Source of the DNA: Actinomycetes bacterium
GTDB taxonomy: Bacteria > Actinomycetota > Coriobacteriia > Coriobacteriales > JAEZXW01
Assembly (NCBI GenBank): GCA_023419515.1
Contig: JAEZXW010000086.1
Span: 1-21,736 of the forward strand
Length of the DNA stretch: 21,736 nucleotides
Direction of reading: 5' to 3'
Positions 7,038 through 15,931 of the stretch are shown piece after piece (within the stretch, counting starts at the first letter, position 1; the number at the start of each line of letters is the position of its first letter). Both the position numbers and the translations under genes were made by a program. The notes below the pieces were generated by a model that saw only the letters and a program-made list of their open reading frames with translations, did no database searches and had not been told where the DNA came from.

Positions 7038-8822
7038 CTACGCCCGCTGATACAAATCAAGCGCACGCGGGAGATACGCCTTAGCGCAGCGATAGTAGAT
7101 ATAGAGCCACTCGCCTACATCCTCACCCATCACGCGCTTTAAGAGCGCCCAGACATACCAACACCATCCAGCTGCCGCAATATACGCCAAGCAGTGGCGA
7201 TACTGCTCAGGTGTTGGCGTGACACCAAAGTACTCGGCAATCATCTGATCAATCTCATCGGCAGTAAGCTGCTCACACACCGCAAATGTTCCAAGATCAT
7301 GGGCGTAATCAGACATCCCCGCATACTCCCAGTCAATCAGGTTGAGCTCTCCCGCCTCGTTCACCAGGATGTTAGGGCCATAAAAATCGTTGTGCGTCAC
7401 GCAACGCGGCTGTTTATTGGGCTCACTCTCGATAAAAGCCTGAAGCTTGGTTGCCACGGCGCGCATCTCCCAGTATTCGGGAATTTCAATATCACCATAA
7501 GCGAGCAACGATGTTTCGTAATCGAGCGCTTGAACAAAAAAATCGAACTCAAAATCAATGCGGGCATTAACCTCGTGCAGACGCTTAATGAGTTGCAACG
7601 CTTTTTGACGCTCTACAGCATTTTTGCCATCAAGTGTGCGCGCGCTTGAGATAAAACGTGTGATCTTCCAGCCCTGCTTTGGATCCTCATAGACAAACGT
7701 GTTGTCGATACCCAAATCCGCAGCAATTTTTTGCGCTTGACACTCGGCGCCGCGATTGACGAGCACCTCGGTGCCTGCTCCAGGATGGCGATAAACAAAC
7801 TCACCTTTGGGGGTATTGAAGTGACAGCTTAAATTGGTCAATCCCTGTTTGAGTGGGTAGATCTGCGTAATATCATGGGCGTCCACATCGAGTACCTGCT
7901 GAATATGCTTAAAAACATCAAGATCAAGGTTGCGCAAGAAGAGTGGGTCAAACTGCCTGAGCTCATCGAGTGAATCAAATTCATGAATAATATTGTGCTC
8001 GTACTTTTTTATCTCCATATCAAGCTCGTGCAGATGATCTTGGTAGATCTCCTCCCAGAGCTTGGGGTACGTGAGTGGATTTTCAAACTCGTTGGTCAAA
8101 ATCTTGCAAAATCGCTCAGAAAATGCCCGGTCAAAATAAACGTGGCCAAGCATGATCCATGAGTTTTCTCCCCCAACCTCAACGCCCGTAATGCGACCAG
8201 CAGGCGAGGTCGAAAGACACCATTCGTCAGTTGCGCCCGCAGCAAAAATCGATGAGTAATATGCCTTGTAGACATACGGTTCAAACGGATTTTCGCTCAA
8301 ATACACATCGCTCGAACAGATATAGGAGTTGCGCAGCTTGTCTTTAACCACGTAGAGAGACGAATTGTTGTTGCGCTGCGAGAAATACGGATTTTCAACG
8401 AGGGTGACGCCAAACTTCTCCTCAAGATAAAAAAAGTACTCGCGCTTGTAGCCAAGGACAACGATGATGTCGGTAATACCCGCCTCTTGCAGCTGCCTGA
8501 TCTGACGCTCGATGAGAATCTCGCCTTTAACCTCGAGCAAACCCTTGGGCTTTTCATACGAGATGGGCGCAAATCGAGAAGATAGGCCCGCCGCCATGAT
8601 GACTGCGTTATCAACTTTATACGGCTCGAGCGCCTGATATCCTGCCTGAGTGAAGGCATTGCTGTTGTCGAGATAGCCTGCTTTTGCCAGCTCTTTAAGA
8701 CCCTTATTGATCGACCCGAGCGAACAACCAACGAACTCAGCAAGGGCGCGTTGAGAAGCATCGGGCTCTTTGATAAGGGCGGTTAAGATTCCAAACTGAA
8801 TTCTGGTGAGAGTTTTTGGCAT
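7038..8822 (-). CDS. Fused HTH / phosphocholine cytidylyltransferase (LicC) / choline kinase (LicA)
   Basis: This 594-residue cytoplasmic protein has three parts. Residues 1-65 form a winged-helix domain (SQRALAEFVGCSLGSINKGL). Residues 71-300 are a LicC-type nucleotidyltransferase with MAAGLSSRFAP and EKPKGLLEV (76-98) and a likely metal-binding SSDVYL (170-175), expected to make CDP-choline from CTP and phosphocholine. Residues 310-594 are a LicA-type choline kinase with the catalytic THNDFYGPN (476-484, D479) and metal-binding IDWEYAG (496-502). In pneumococcus and Haemophilus licA and licC are separate genes. The start at 8822 has CAAGGAG eight bases before it. A promoter and the upstream gene's terminator separate it from the protease gene, and the licB-like gene follows. 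The HTH may sense a pathway compound or autoregulate; that is inference. Confidence 0.9.
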   Translation of the reverse strand: MPKTLTRIQFGILTALIKEPDASQRALAEFVGCSLGSINKGLKELAKAGYLDNSNAFTQAGYQALEPYKVDNAVIMAAGLSSRFAPISYEKPKGLLEVKGEILIERQIRQLQEAGITDIIVVLGYKREYFFYLEEKFGVTLVENPYFSQRNNNSSLYVVKDKLRNSYICSSDVYLSENPFEPYVYKAYYSSIFAAGATDEWCLSTSPAGRITGVEVGGENSWIMLGHVYFDRAFSERFCKILTNEFENPLTYPKLWEEIYQDHLHELDMEIKKYEHNIIHEFDSLDELRQFDPLFLRNLDLDVFKHIQQVLDVDAHDITQIYPLKQGLTNLSCHFNTPKGEFVYRHPGAGTEVLVNRGAECQAQKIAADLGIDNTFVYEDPKQGWKITRFISSARTLDGKNAVERQKALQLIKRLHEVNARIDFEFDFFVQALDYETSLLAYGDIEIPEYWEMRAVATKLQAFIESEPNKQPRCVTHNDFYGPNILVNEAGELNLIDWEYAGMSDYAHDLGTFAVCEQLTADEIDQMIAEYFGVTPTPEQYRHCLAYIAAAGWCWYVWALLKRVMGEDVGEWLYIYYRCAKAYLPRALDLYQRA

Positions 8823-8861
8823 AACCGGTCTCCTTGGTGATTGGATGCTGGTGTAGCCCAC

Positions 8862-8891
8862 AGTATACGCCGAAACCGCCCGAAGTGTTCA
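8862..8891 (-). promoter_or_regulatory. Candidate promoter of the licC-licA fusion and licB
   Basis: Minus-strand -10 TATACT (8862-8867) and a -35 like TGAACA (8886-8891) are separated by 18 bases. They directly follow the protease terminator and give a leader of about 35 bases. Confidence 0.5.
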
Positions 8892-8927
8892 AAATAAAAA
8901 AACTCTGCTCAAAAAATGAACAGAGTT
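8891..8927 (-). terminator. Terminator of the amidase-protease operon
   Basis: On the minus strand AACTCTGTTC pairs with GAGCAGAGTT across a seven-base loop (one C-A mismatch), followed by TTTTTATTTT. It lies about 40 bases after the protease stop. Confidence 0.85.
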
Positions 8928-8968
8928 GTTTGGATGTTTATTACGCAAGGAGCTCTCATGCGGGTGCC

Positions 8969-11900
8969 CTACCGCATCACGCCGTTGGCATCGAAGATAT
9001 ACCACACACCTTTGATCTGGTGTACGCCCGTCTTGCGATCACCGTTGACTGGGTCGAGGTAGTACCACTTTTGCTCGAGATTCAGCCATCCCGTTGCCAT
9101 GGCGCCCGAACCCGTGAGATAGAACCACTGGTTTTTGACCTTTTGCCAGCCAGTTTTCATGATGCCTCGGTTATCGAGGTAATACCACGTACCATTGTGC
9201 TTGAGCCAGCCCTTTTGCATGGCGCCTGAGCTGGCAAGGTAATACCACTTGCCTCGGATCTGCTGCCAACCGGTCTGCATCTTACCGTCTTCGTTCAGGT
9301 AATAACGATTGCCGCTGTAAGCCACCCAACCAGTAAGCATGACACCTTGAGAGTTGCTGTAATACCAAACATCTTTGACCTGATACCAGCCAGTGGTCAT
9401 GGCGCCACCGTAGCGCAGGAAGTACCACTTGTTGTTGAGCTTAAGCCAACCTTCTGCCATCTCGCCTGACGGCTTCATCCAGTAGCGCTTGCCAGTGTCA
9501 TCAACCCAGCCGGTCTTCATCTTGCCAGTTGCTTTATCGAAGTAATACCACTTTTTGGCGATCGCCTTCCAACCACCCTTGTAGGGCACACCGCGCTCAA
9601 GCCAATACCATGCCTTTGAGCTGGGATCTTGGTACCAGCCCGTAGTACGCGGGAACCTTGGCTTGGCAGGTTTCGTGCTGCCGCTAGGATTAGTTGGCGG
9701 CTTACTCGGCTGCGGCGCAGCCGAATTTGTTGGGGGCTTATTTGGCTGCGATGCACCTGAATTTGCTGGGGGTTTACTCGGCTTGCTTGGCTGCACGGAA
9801 GGCCTCTCAGGCTGAGCTGGCCTATTCGGCTGCGGCTTATCTGGCTGCGTCGGTGTCATTGGTGCTGGCTGCGGTTCAGGGCTTGGCGCAGGCTGAGGCT
9901 CCACGGGTTTACCTGGCTGCGTGGGCTCAGGCTGCACTGGCCGAGGGTCAGGTACAGAAGGTACTGGCGCGTCTGGACTTGGATCGACCGGTAACGCAGG
10001 CTGCAAGTCTGGTTGCGGCGCGGGCTGAGGTTCGAGCTCTGGTTCTGGCAGCTTGCGATAGGTCACCGTCACCACCGGCGCCTGCCCCTCACTACCCGCA
10101 GCGACCGAGATCACACTATCGGGAGCCACAACAAGCTCCCAGCCTTCGAGCGCTTGAGATGCCTCAAGCTGGTACTCGCCCGCCTCAAGCTCCACAAGCG
10201 CACCTTGGGCAGAGCGCGCCTCAGCAGTGTCAATCGTCGTGTGCTCCTCATCCTCATGAACAGAGCGGCTTGCCAAGTTCAACGCAATATCACCTGGATA
10301 ATCTTGAGGAGCATCGAGCTTCACGCGAACAAATCCGCGCTCAATAACCTGAGCAACATCAAGCATATCAACGCGCGACTTATTGCCAGCGTAATCGGTC
10401 ACCACAATGGCGAGATTCTGGGCGAGTGCATTGCGCTCGGTGACCTTAAAACTCCAAGGACCAGCTACAAACAAACGGCTCTCATCCATCGCCTGGCTTG
10501 GCAAGGCAACGATGACATCGCGGCCGAGCGAATTGCTTCGCACGAGTTCAACCGTCTTCACACCCGAACCAGCCTCGTCGATCGCCCGAACCTCAAGCTC
10601 GCGCGTCTTGGGATCCCAAGTTGCCTGGCGCACTACTGGAGCCACCGTATCAACGATGACAGGCATCTCGAGCACCTGCTCGCGACCACTGCGATCATCT
10701 GGTGTTGCAAAAATCTGGAAGCGATAGGTGCCATCTGCCACCGCCTGACCACGGCTGTTGCGGCCACTCCAGCGCTGCTGAGAAAGCTCGGTTGCACCAC
10801 CCTCACCACGCTGGGTAACCGCGATGTGCTTGATCAAACCCTGGTGCTGTCCAAAGCGCGAGGTCACCGCACGACCTTGAGTATCGACGATACGCGCTGC
10901 GATATTGATCGCATTGCGCCTCATGCTCACCACCGGCACCACGCTATCCTGCACACCGTCACCGTTAGGCGAGATCGCAATACGCGAAGCCTCATACCCC
11001 TTCGCCAGATCATAGGCTTGTGATTCTTGAGACTTGCGCAAAACCTCGCCTAAAATCACAGTCTGTGAAGCGGATGTTGGCGTGCCGCTTGAACGCAAGT
11101 GCGTAAAGATGCCGCGGTTTCGGGAACCAACCTGCGACTGTGTCCAGTACTGAGGGCGCTCGCCACGAGCAAAAAGCTCGTAAATAGAATCCTCAAAGAC
11201 ATCGACCGCGGCAAAATCACCGCGAAAACCTGAAAACGGCAGGCTGATCACACCACTGGCATCGGTTGGCTCAAAGACCACAAAACCATCGATGAAATAG
11301 CCCTGGAAAGCTGCTGGTTTACTGATCTGGCTGATGTCAACGTGAACGGTGATACGCTTGCTTTCATATGGCGCAAGCCTAATCGTTTCACCAGGGATCT
11401 CACGTTCAAACTGCGGCGTGAGCGTGTTGGCTGTACCAACCACTTTATCGGTGGTGATCTCGGTATATGAACGATAGGTGCGCGTGCTTGCACCGACATT
11501 TTTGATCTCAAAACTCACATCAAACGAGTCGCCCTGGATATCAGGTATGAGCTTGCTCGAGCGACCTTGGTCGCCCACGAGCACGACATCACCGTGCAGG
11601 GATGCCTGAACATCCAGGAGTCCCGCTCCCTGACGGCGTGGACTCACAAACGGATGCGCGCGATCAACGCCTGTGGTCAAGTCGTTATTTGAAGCACGCA
11701 CCGCATGACGCTGCGGCTTGGCATACGACATCATAAGCTGAACCGCAAGCTCTCCGATGCTCTTTTTGCTTGGTGCACTCGCGAGCCTACCAGACCGATA
11801 TGCTTGGTTGAGCAGATCTTTGGCGCGATCAAAGACGAGCGTTGATGCAGCAGCGACATGCGGAGATGCCATCGAGGTTCCCGACTCAGAAGCAAATTCC

Positions 11901-13630
11901 CCATTTGGATACGTCGAATAGACGCTGCCGCCGGGAGCTGTGATCTCCGGCTTGAGAGTCTCGCCGTTTTGTGTCGTTGACCATGATGAAAAAGCGCTCA
12001 TGCTCTCAGGAGCAACCGGATACGATACCGCTTGTTCAAGCGGGAAGCTCACGACCTGAGCGTGCTCAAGGGCTCGGGCTGCGCTGTAATCAACGAGCAG
12101 TGTTGGCAGGGTCGCATTCCCCATCTGCAGGCCAACAGAAGCAGAACCAAACGTGTTTCCGATGATCAGCGCAGTGGCGCCGTGATTTGCTGCACAGCGA
12201 GCCTTTTCTTCAAAGGTAATGATGCCGCGATCGGCAAGTACGACCTTACCCGCTGCGTCTTTATCGGCGTAATCTTCCTCTCGGCCAAGGCCAACGTACA
12301 CCACATCAAGATTGCCTGCATCAAAAAATCCGTCGTGAGGCAGATTTATTTCATTGTAAATCTTGTCATAACTAAAGCGCTGACCATTGACATCGATCAA
12401 GAAGGAGACTTTTGCCTTGTTGTTGATCGAAGCGACACTCAAGCCCAATGGCGCGATGCTCGGCGATGCGAGGGTGCCATAATCAGGCGTACTAGCCGCG
12501 ACCGATGAACCACCACCAAGTGCTCCTGAGTTACCCGCAGCAATCGAAACCACGATACCGCGGTTGACTGCATTTCTGAGCGCATAGTTCACCGCTGCAG
12601 GCACCGATGAGGCACTTGCTGCGGCTTGGCCAATACTCATGTTAATGGCGTTTGCTCCCATGCGCGTTGCATCGGCAATAGCGCGCAGGTACACGTAGAC
12701 ATCAGCGTTACCCCGGCTGTCAAAGACGCGCAGCATGGCAATCTGAGCTTCGGGCAAAACACCTTGTGCAAGACGCTGTGTACTGTAATGCGGTGGATTA
12801 CCAGCGATAATGCCGGAAACATGAGTGCCATGTAAATGGCCACCTTCGACTGAAGTTGAGTTGTTGCTGTAGTTATAGACAAACGGAATTTTGCTATTGA
12901 GCCAACGACCAGGAGAAACACCTGCCCTGCTCGTCAGTGTTCGCATATCTCGTGCCGAGCGATAAAACGCCGACTGCGGATCACTTACCTGTTGAAGCGC
13001 AGGACTCCTGCCATCGATGCCTGAGTCAATCACCGCGATGAGCTTACCACGACCAAGACCTGCATTTGGACCGAGATTAATGAGCTGGTTAGAAAACAGA
13101 TCGCGCTTCTTGCGGCTCTTGGGCGTATCTGCCTGAGACTCACTTACTGATGAGGGTGCCAACGTATAGGTGGCGTTTTCTTCGAGCAGCAGCATAGATG
13201 ATACAAGCTCATCAGACTGCAATGCCGCCTGCATTTGTGCATATGAACCTTGCACCAAGAAAATCGGCAGCACGTCGACAAGGTCATCGGTAACCAAAAG
13301 TCCAGCTGCCTCGAGCTGCGTGCGCACCTGCGCCAGCGTGCTCGCGTTGTCCGACTTGAGCACGGTGACCAGCTTGAGGTTATGACCCTGCGCTTCAAAG
13401 CGATCTTTGTGTGTCGCCAAATAAGCACGGGGATCAGAAGGTAGCCCTCGCACCGAAGATGATGCAGCAGAAGGCTCAGCAAACGCTTGTGCCTGCATCA
13501 AGCCAGTGTGTGACGTCCACACTGGTGCCGCAATACTACTCACCACCAGCGCTGTGCATACCGCCAGACATAAGACGCTACCAGCGAGTGTCCGTGATCT
13601 TTTTTGCATCGCATACGTCTTGTACTTCAT
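8969..13630 (-). CDS. Secreted subtilisin-like (S8) protease with choline-binding repeats
   Basis: This 1553-residue surface protease is of the lactocepin/C5a-peptidase type. A signal peptide ends near AFA-EP (51/52) and an I9-like propeptide covers about 65-160. The S8 domain has Asp202 (VIDSGIDG), His267 (HGTHVSG), the oxyanion Asn367 (AAGNSG) and Ser586 (SGTSMASP). A PA domain is inserted at about 430-540. An Fn3-like C5a-peptidase domain, a FlgD-like segment (ISPNGDGVQDS) and a small beta domain follow. A 134-residue Pro-rich linker (1195-1328) leads to 11 choline-binding-type repeats (1329-1553). No LPXTG motif is present, so the repeats are the likely wall anchor. I chose the ATG at 13630, after GAAAGTG; a GTG at 13678 would overlap the amidase gene. 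It lies 35 bases after the amidase stop, so the two share a transcript. Confidence 0.93.
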   Translation of the reverse strand: MKYKTYAMQKRSRTLAGSVLCLAVCTALVVSSIAAPVWTSHTGLMQAQAFAEPSAASSSVRGLPSDPRAYLATHKDRFEAQGHNLKLVTVLKSDNASTLAQVRTQLEAAGLLVTDDLVDVLPIFLVQGSYAQMQAALQSDELVSSMLLLEENATYTLAPSSVSESQADTPKSRKKRDLFSNQLINLGPNAGLGRGKLIAVIDSGIDGRSPALQQVSDPQSAFYRSARDMRTLTSRAGVSPGRWLNSKIPFVYNYSNNSTSVEGGHLHGTHVSGIIAGNPPHYSTQRLAQGVLPEAQIAMLRVFDSRGNADVYVYLRAIADATRMGANAINMSIGQAAASASSVPAAVNYALRNAVNRGIVVSIAAGNSGALGGGSSVAASTPDYGTLASPSIAPLGLSVASINNKAKVSFLIDVNGQRFSYDKIYNEINLPHDGFFDAGNLDVVYVGLGREEDYADKDAAGKVVLADRGIITFEEKARCAANHGATALIIGNTFGSASVGLQMGNATLPTLLVDYSAARALEHAQVVSFPLEQAVSYPVAPESMSAFSSWSTTQNGETLKPEITAPGGSVYSTYPNGEFASESGTSMASPHVAAASTLVFDRAKDLLNQAYRSGRLASAPSKKSIGELAVQLMMSYAKPQRHAVRASNNDLTTGVDRAHPFVSPRRQGAGLLDVQASLHGDVVLVGDQGRSSKLIPDIQGDSFDVSFEIKNVGASTRTYRSYTEITTDKVVGTANTLTPQFEREIPGETIRLAPYESKRITVHVDISQISKPAAFQGYFIDGFVVFEPTDASGVISLPFSGFRGDFAAVDVFEDSIYELFARGERPQYWTQSQVGSRNRGIFTHLRSSGTPTSASQTVILGEVLRKSQESQAYDLAKGYEASRIAISPNGDGVQDSVVPVVSMRRNAINIAARIVDTQGRAVTSRFGQHQGLIKHIAVTQRGEGGATELSQQRWSGRNSRGQAVADGTYRFQIFATPDDRSGREQVLEMPVIVDTVAPVVRQATWDPKTRELEVRAIDEAGSGVKTVELVRSNSLGRDVIVALPSQAMDESRLFVAGPWSFKVTERNALAQNLAIVVTDYAGNKSRVDMLDVAQVIERGFVRVKLDAPQDYPGDIALNLASRSVHEDEEHTTIDTAEARSAQGALVELEAGEYQLEASQALEGWELVVAPDSVISVAAGSEGQAPVVTVTYRKLPEPELEPQPAPQPDLQPALPVDPSPDAPVPSVPDPRPVQPEPTQPGKPVEPQPAPSPEPQPAPMTPTQPDKPQPNRPAQPERPSVQPSKPSKPPANSGASQPNKPPTNSAAPQPSKPPTNPSGSTKPAKPRFPRTTGWYQDPSSKAWYWLERGVPYKGGWKAIAKKWYYFDKATGKMKTGWVDDTGKRYWMKPSGEMAEGWLKLNNKWYFLRYGGAMTTGWYQVKDVWYYSNSQGVMLTGWVAYSGNRYYLNEDGKMQTGWQQIRGKWYYLASSGAMQKGWLKHNGTWYYLDNRGIMKTGWQKVKNQWFYLTGSGAMATGWLNLEQKWYYLDPVNGDRKTGVHQIKGVWYIFDANGVMR
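8972..9646 (-). repeat. Eleven tandem choline-binding-type repeats of the protease
   Basis: Repeats of mostly 20 residues follow the pattern GW-x5-WYYL-x3-G-x-MxT. The Trp, Tyr and next-repeat Trp that form the choline pocket in pneumococcal proteins are mostly kept. The first unit is longer and the last begins GVHQ instead of GW. In pneumococcus such modules bind phosphocholine on teichoic acids; related repeats in other proteins bind glucans. Confidence 0.9.
9647..10048 (-). repeat. Pro-rich linker with internal tandem repeats
   Basis: This encodes a 134-residue Pro/Gln/Lys/Ser-rich spacer. Near its end the unit QPxKPPTN recurs (QPNKPPTN, QPSKPPTN, and PSKPPANS), with matching similarity at DNA level around 9680-9790. 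It would hold the protease domain away from the wall-bound repeats. Confidence 0.8.
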
Positions 13631-13665
13631 GTCTATCACTTTCTTTGGCTGATGAATCTCTATTC

Positions 13666-15804
13666 TTAGGGAATCCACCAGCCTTCTGAGTCAAATCGGT
13701 ATGCCGTGCCATCAATCACCTGCGTACGGCCGGCAGGATAGCTGCCATCGGTGTTGCGATACCACCAACGATTGCCGCTCTTGATCCAACCCACCTCAAG
13801 TTCAGGTGTATTGGTGATCGTCGCGGCAATATTTTCCATCGCCTTGGCTGATCCCAGACTCTTCCACGCCTGAACATCGTTGCTGTTTGTTACAAAACAA
13901 AGCTCAACGAGGATAGTCTGTCGGGCGGAAGAGTTCTTGAGGAAGGAAAGGTCTGGGCGATACTTTGCTCCACGGTCTGGAAGGCCAAGCTTAGCAGCGA
14001 GCGCTGCCGATACCCGAGCGGCAAGTCGCTTGCTGTCTGCATTGCGATACAAGACCTCAACACCGCCAGCACTTCTATTGGTACTGGCGTTCATATGAAG
14101 CGACACCGCAATACTCGCACCTACCTCGCTCGTGTGACTGTATTCCTCGCGCAGATAGGCTACCTGGGTGCGTCCAACGTTTGGAGCGGTTTCGGCCACC
14201 TTGCCACGACGCTTAAGCGCATCGGTGAGCTGATACGCAGCATTATGAACCTCTTTTGCTTCGTTCAGCATGTCGATTGCGCCGGGGACATAGACACTGT
14301 GACCAGCATTTACGCTAAAGCGATCATCGGTACCAACCCTCGCGCCCGACTTCTCAAAGTAATGATACTGCCCATCGATCATGACCCAGCCGGTTGCCAT
14401 CGCACCAGATGACTTGAGGTAGTAACGCGCGCCTCCCTCGTCGATCCAGCCGGTCGTCATCACACCGTTGGCTTGGAAGTGATACCAGATGCCGTTGATC
14501 TTATCCCAGCCGCCACGAGCAACATTACCCGCGCCATCCTTGACGTAATACCAGCGATCCATGATACGCTGCCAACCGCGGGTGGCTGGCGTATCATCAT
14601 CGTTAATGAGCCTAAAATCCACCGTGAGCTTTAGCGTGATGGGAGCGCCGATCACGCCGTTTTCATCTGCCCACTGCTGTGAACCATCGGTCCAGGTCAC
14701 AAAAGAACTCGCAGCCATTTTGTAGCTGGCAGGGTCAAAGTAATACCACTTGTCATTGATTTTCTGCAAACCGGTTTTGCCAAGGGCGGTGCTATCGAAG
14801 TAATACCAAGCGCCGTCTTTTTCCATCCAACCCGTGGTCAAACGGCCAGAAGCCAAAGCGTAGTGCCAACCACGATTAGACTGAGCCCACTTATTGGTGT
14901 AAAGCGCGCCGTTATTATCGGCAAGATAGCGCGAACCATTAACGAAATACTCACCGGTTTTGAGTGTAAAGCTTGCTGGGTCAAGGTAAAACCAATAGCC
15001 ATTATGATCGAGCCACCCCTGAGCAAGTGCGCCCGATTCGGTAGCAAAATACCAAGTATTCCCTTGAGAAACCCACTTATCTTGGTAGGTCGCACCGTGA
15101 GCATCCATGAGATAGGTCTTGCCGTTAATGGTGTTGAGGCCTACAACCATGTGATATTTCTGAGCATCAAGGTAATACCAATAGGCGTCATCAGAATACC
15201 AGCCCGTTGCCAAACGACCTGATGAGAAAGCGTAATACCAGCGGTTGGTCGATGCGTCACGCGTCCAGCCCGTCTGCATCTTGCCTGATGAATTGAAGAA
15301 ATACGCCGCGTCACCTGGCACAGTGTGGACACCTGTGACCATCTTGCCGTTTGCATCGAGGTAATACCAAGTGTCATCGAGCGCCAGCCATCCACGATGC
15401 ATCACACCATTGCTATAGTAATACCACGCCTGATTTGCATCACTGTAAAACCAGCCGTTTTGAGGATGAGCCTGCGGGGTCGCAAGCGGCTGAGCGGTGT
15501 GAGCAGAAAGCTGTACCGAGGCAGAAGCATCGGTGGCCACCGTGCCATTGGCGCCCTCACCAGAAGCATCGAGCGAGACTGAGCTTGCGGCGCCCTCGCC
15601 ACCGGCAACACCATCGACAACGCCGTCAGCTGGAACTGAAGCAGGTGCGTCATCCGCCGCACTGAAAGTCGCAAACCCATCGCCCGATGCGGATCCTGCA
15701 GCCTGAGCTTGCTGCGGCATTGCGAACATCAGCGAACCAGCGAACAGAGCGCCTGCGGTGGCTAAGCAAAACAAATGAGAAACCAAACCATTCTTGGCTG
15801 CCAT
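13666..15804 (-). CDS. Secreted N-acetylmuramoyl-L-alanine amidase (Amidase_3) with choline-binding repeats
   Basis: This 712-residue wall hydrolase cleaves the bond between MurNAc and L-Ala in peptidoglycan. A signal peptide covers 1-36 (AQA-AG), followed by an Ala/Gly/Ser-rich segment to about 115. A long array of about 20-residue aromatic repeats runs from 117 to 490. It is broken near 385-405 by a non-repeat stretch (APITLKLTVDFRLI). The zinc amidase domain (about 496-665) has VNAGHS (H502), Glu518 in EVHNAAY, SLHMNAS (H570) and VELCFVTN (E634), so the zinc ligands and catalytic Glu are present. Two more repeats close the protein (672-712). GGGAG precedes the ATG at 15804. The gene leads an operon with the protease. 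Autolysis, cell separation or wall remodelling is the expected role. Confidence 0.93.
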   Translation of the reverse strand: MAAKNGLVSHLFCLATAGALFAGSLMFAMPQQAQAAGSASGDGFATFSAADDAPASVPADGVVDGVAGGEGAASSVSLDASGEGANGTVATDASASVQLSAHTAQPLATPQAHPQNGWFYSDANQAWYYYSNGVMHRGWLALDDTWYYLDANGKMVTGVHTVPGDAAYFFNSSGKMQTGWTRDASTNRWYYAFSSGRLATGWYSDDAYWYYLDAQKYHMVVGLNTINGKTYLMDAHGATYQDKWVSQGNTWYFATESGALAQGWLDHNGYWFYLDPASFTLKTGEYFVNGSRYLADNNGALYTNKWAQSNRGWHYALASGRLTTGWMEKDGAWYYFDSTALGKTGLQKINDKWYYFDPASYKMAASSFVTWTDGSQQWADENGVIGAPITLKLTVDFRLINDDDTPATRGWQRIMDRWYYVKDGAGNVARGGWDKINGIWYHFQANGVMTTGWIDEGGARYYLKSSGAMATGWVMIDGQYHYFEKSGARVGTDDRFSVNAGHSVYVPGAIDMLNEAKEVHNAAYQLTDALKRRGKVAETAPNVGRTQVAYLREEYSHTSEVGASIAVSLHMNASTNRSAGGVEVLYRNADSKRLAARVSAALAAKLGLPDRGAKYRPDLSFLKNSSARQTILVELCFVTNSNDVQAWKSLGSAKAMENIAATITNTPELEVGWIKSGNRWWYRNTDGSYPAGRTQVIDGTAYRFDSEGWWIP
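13669..13791 (-). repeat. C-terminal pair of choline-binding-type repeats of the amidase
   Basis: GWIKSGNRWWYRNTDGSYPAG and GRTQVIDGTAYRFDSEGWWIP, sharing the Gly at their junction, are two terminal units, separated from the main array by the amidase domain. Confidence 0.75.
14335..15456 (-). repeat. N-terminal choline-binding repeat array of the amidase
   Basis: Repeats such as GWLALDDTWYYLDANGKMVT recur with spacing of about 20 residues. Several are degenerate and longer (YWYYLDAQKYHMVVG, FYLDPASFTLKTG). The array is interrupted once near residues 385-405. It lies before the catalytic domain, whereas the protease carries its array at the C-terminus. Confidence 0.85.
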
Positions 15805-15877
15805 GCCGTTTCTCCCATCAGCAAGTGACGAGCAGCTCAGAGCAGCGAGCGAGCATCTGCAACCGCCGCCGTCACGC

Positions 15878-15906
15878 GTTATGAATCAACTAGATTTTTG
15901 AGTCTA
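15878..15906 (-). promoter_or_regulatory. Candidate promoter of the amidase-protease operon
   Basis: Minus-strand -35 TAGACT (15901-15906) and -10 CATAAC (15878-15883) have a 17-base spacer, each matching four of six consensus bases. Read-through from the permease gene upstream is also possible, since I see no terminator between them. Confidence 0.35.
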
Positions 15907-15931
15907 CCACTCGGCTCGGACATTTAATCGT

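Noticed and set aside
9694..11023. Long plus-strand frames opposite the protease gene
   Set aside because: They mirror the Pro-rich linker and Fn3 coding sequence, have low-complexity composition and no RBS.
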